Origin: Actinomycetota bacterium
GTDB taxonomy: Bacteria > Actinomycetota > Humimicrobiia > Humimicrobiales > Humimicrobiaceae
Assembly: GCA_016932375.1 (NCBI GenBank)
Contig: JAFGDA010000088.1
Location: 1 to 5,854, forward strand
Direction: 5' to 3'
DNA: 5,854 nt
In this document: piece by piece, positions 5,256-5,854 of the stretch
Layout: each line of letters begins with the position of its first letter
How positions within the stretch are numbered: position 1 is the stretch's first letter
Position numbers and translations under genes: made by a program
The notes under the pieces: generated by a model
Seen by the model: the letters and a program-made list of their open reading frames with translations, nothing else
What the model was told of the DNA's origin: nothing
Database searches by the model: none

Positions 5256-5854
5256 TTAAAACCATAAATATAGTGCTAATTCTTTGAGTTCCAATAATTC
5301 CATCTTTAAATTCAATTCCATCAGGAAAATAATCTTTTGAAACTTTTGTTTAAGCAGTAAGTCTGAAGTTAACCAAAATTGGGAAAGATTTTTTAAAAAA
5401 TACTCACATGAATTGACACATTTACTTATATCATCATAATTTAATGAAAGTTCATTTAATTGGATTGTCTTTAAAATAATTTCATTTTCAACAATTTCAT
5501 TTTGTTCTTTAAAGGTCATATCATCAAAAACACATTTAATTGCTAAATCAGCAATTTTATTTTTCTTATTTTTTAATTCCTTAATATCATTTTCTAATTT
5601 CCTGATTAATATGTACTGATCCTTTTGTTTTTCTTCCCAGACTTCATTTAATATTTCACTAAATAAATCTAACACTTTTTCCTTAGGTTGTAATTTTTCA
5701 AGAGTTTTTATAAATTCACCTTCAATAATTTCTTTTCTTATATTTCCAAACTGACACCCAGACGTTACACAGTGATAATAAGCATATCTTTTAGTTTTAC
5801 CTTTAGACCAACTGCCAGTTATGAATTTACCGCAATAAGGACACTTCAAAAAAT
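5256..5854 (-). CDS. Large serine recombinase, C-terminal part (5' end outside window)
   Basis: The frame is open through the right edge (5854), so the gene's start and its serine catalytic domain lie outside; 198 residues are visible. The TTG at 5849 encodes an internal Leu, not a start. Seen: the recombinase zinc beta-ribbon, with CPYCGKFITGS then YAYYHCVTSGCQ (cysteines at 3, 6, 27 and 32 counting from that Leu), followed by a long Lys/Glu-rich coiled coil (about 70-140), as in large serine integrases and transposon resolvases of this class. In that family the ribbon binds attachment-site DNA and the coiled coil controls the direction of recombination. The region is strikingly AT-rich: 26 G/C in the 120 bases 5401-5520, against 34 of 60 in larE at 3541-3600, as expected for mobile DNA. 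Its 3' end faces the tRNA fragment, so this is probably the end of an integrated element. The catalytic part was not seen, so activity is unknown. Confidence 0.88.
   Translation of the reverse strand, partial: FLKCPYCGKFITGSWSKGKTKRYAYYHCVTSGCQFGNIRKEIIEGEFIKTLEKLQPKEKVLDLFSEILNEVWEEKQKDQYILIRKLENDIKELKNKKNKIADLAIKCVFDDMTFKEQNEIVENEIILKTIQLNELSLNYDDISKCVNSCEYFLKNLSQFWLTSDLLLKQKFQKIIFLMELNLKMELLELKELALYLWF

Noticed and set aside
1..5854. CRISPR array or insertion sequence with terminal inverted repeats
   Set aside because: No regularly spaced repeats with spacers and no transposase gene with flanking inverted repeats were seen in the window.

Overview
The window reads as a fragment of a bacterial chromosome, probably from an anaerobe. 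Genes are dense, ribosome-binding sites are purine-rich, and the 3' CCA of a tRNA remnant is genome-encoded. Two nickel-pincer-nucleotide (NPN) cofactor genes, larC and larE, are present. ATA (Ile) and AGG/AGA (Arg) codons are common. The phylum cannot be fixed from this sequence alone.

Layout from left to right. (1) 1-831 (+) is the 3' part of an AI-2E/PerM-family membrane protein. Its end overlaps the end of the next gene tail to tail. (2) 795-2108 (-) is larC, the CTP-dependent nickel insertase, as one uninterrupted frame. (3) 2128-2828 (-) is a type II toxin-antitoxin pair: a Phd/YefM-type antitoxin and a VapC-like PIN toxin that overlap by 4 bp. They lie immediately upstream of larC on the same strand. 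(4) 2829-3143 is a divergent intergenic region. It has a clear inverted-repeat operator plus promoter for the antitoxin side, and a possible promoter and small palindromes on the larE side. (5) 3144-3956 (+) is larE, the sulfur transferase, in the three-cysteine form. It overlaps by 17 bp (6) a 12-TM MFS transporter at 3940-5154 (+). (7) 5155-5255 carries a 10-bp direct repeat and a clean tRNA 3' end (T-arm, acceptor strand, CCA) with no tRNA 5' half. (8) 5256-5854 (-) is the C-terminal end of a large serine recombinase, very AT-rich and cut by the window edge.

How it fits together. LarC and LarE are two of the three enzymes (LarB, LarE, LarC) that turn nicotinate adenine dinucleotide into the NPN cofactor of lactate racemase and related LarA enzymes. 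LarB and LarA are not in the window. The lar genes are divergent and separated by an AT-rich toxin-antitoxin cassette that ends 19 bp before larC, so larC is probably read from the toxin-antitoxin promoter. The MFS protein coupled to larE may move a substrate of the pathway or of a LarA-type enzyme, but the sequence does not name the substrate. The right edge looks like an integration junction: a displaced tRNA 3' end followed by low-GC recombinase DNA. The two unusual points are the toxin-antitoxin cassette between the lar genes and the tRNA-fragment/recombinase junction.
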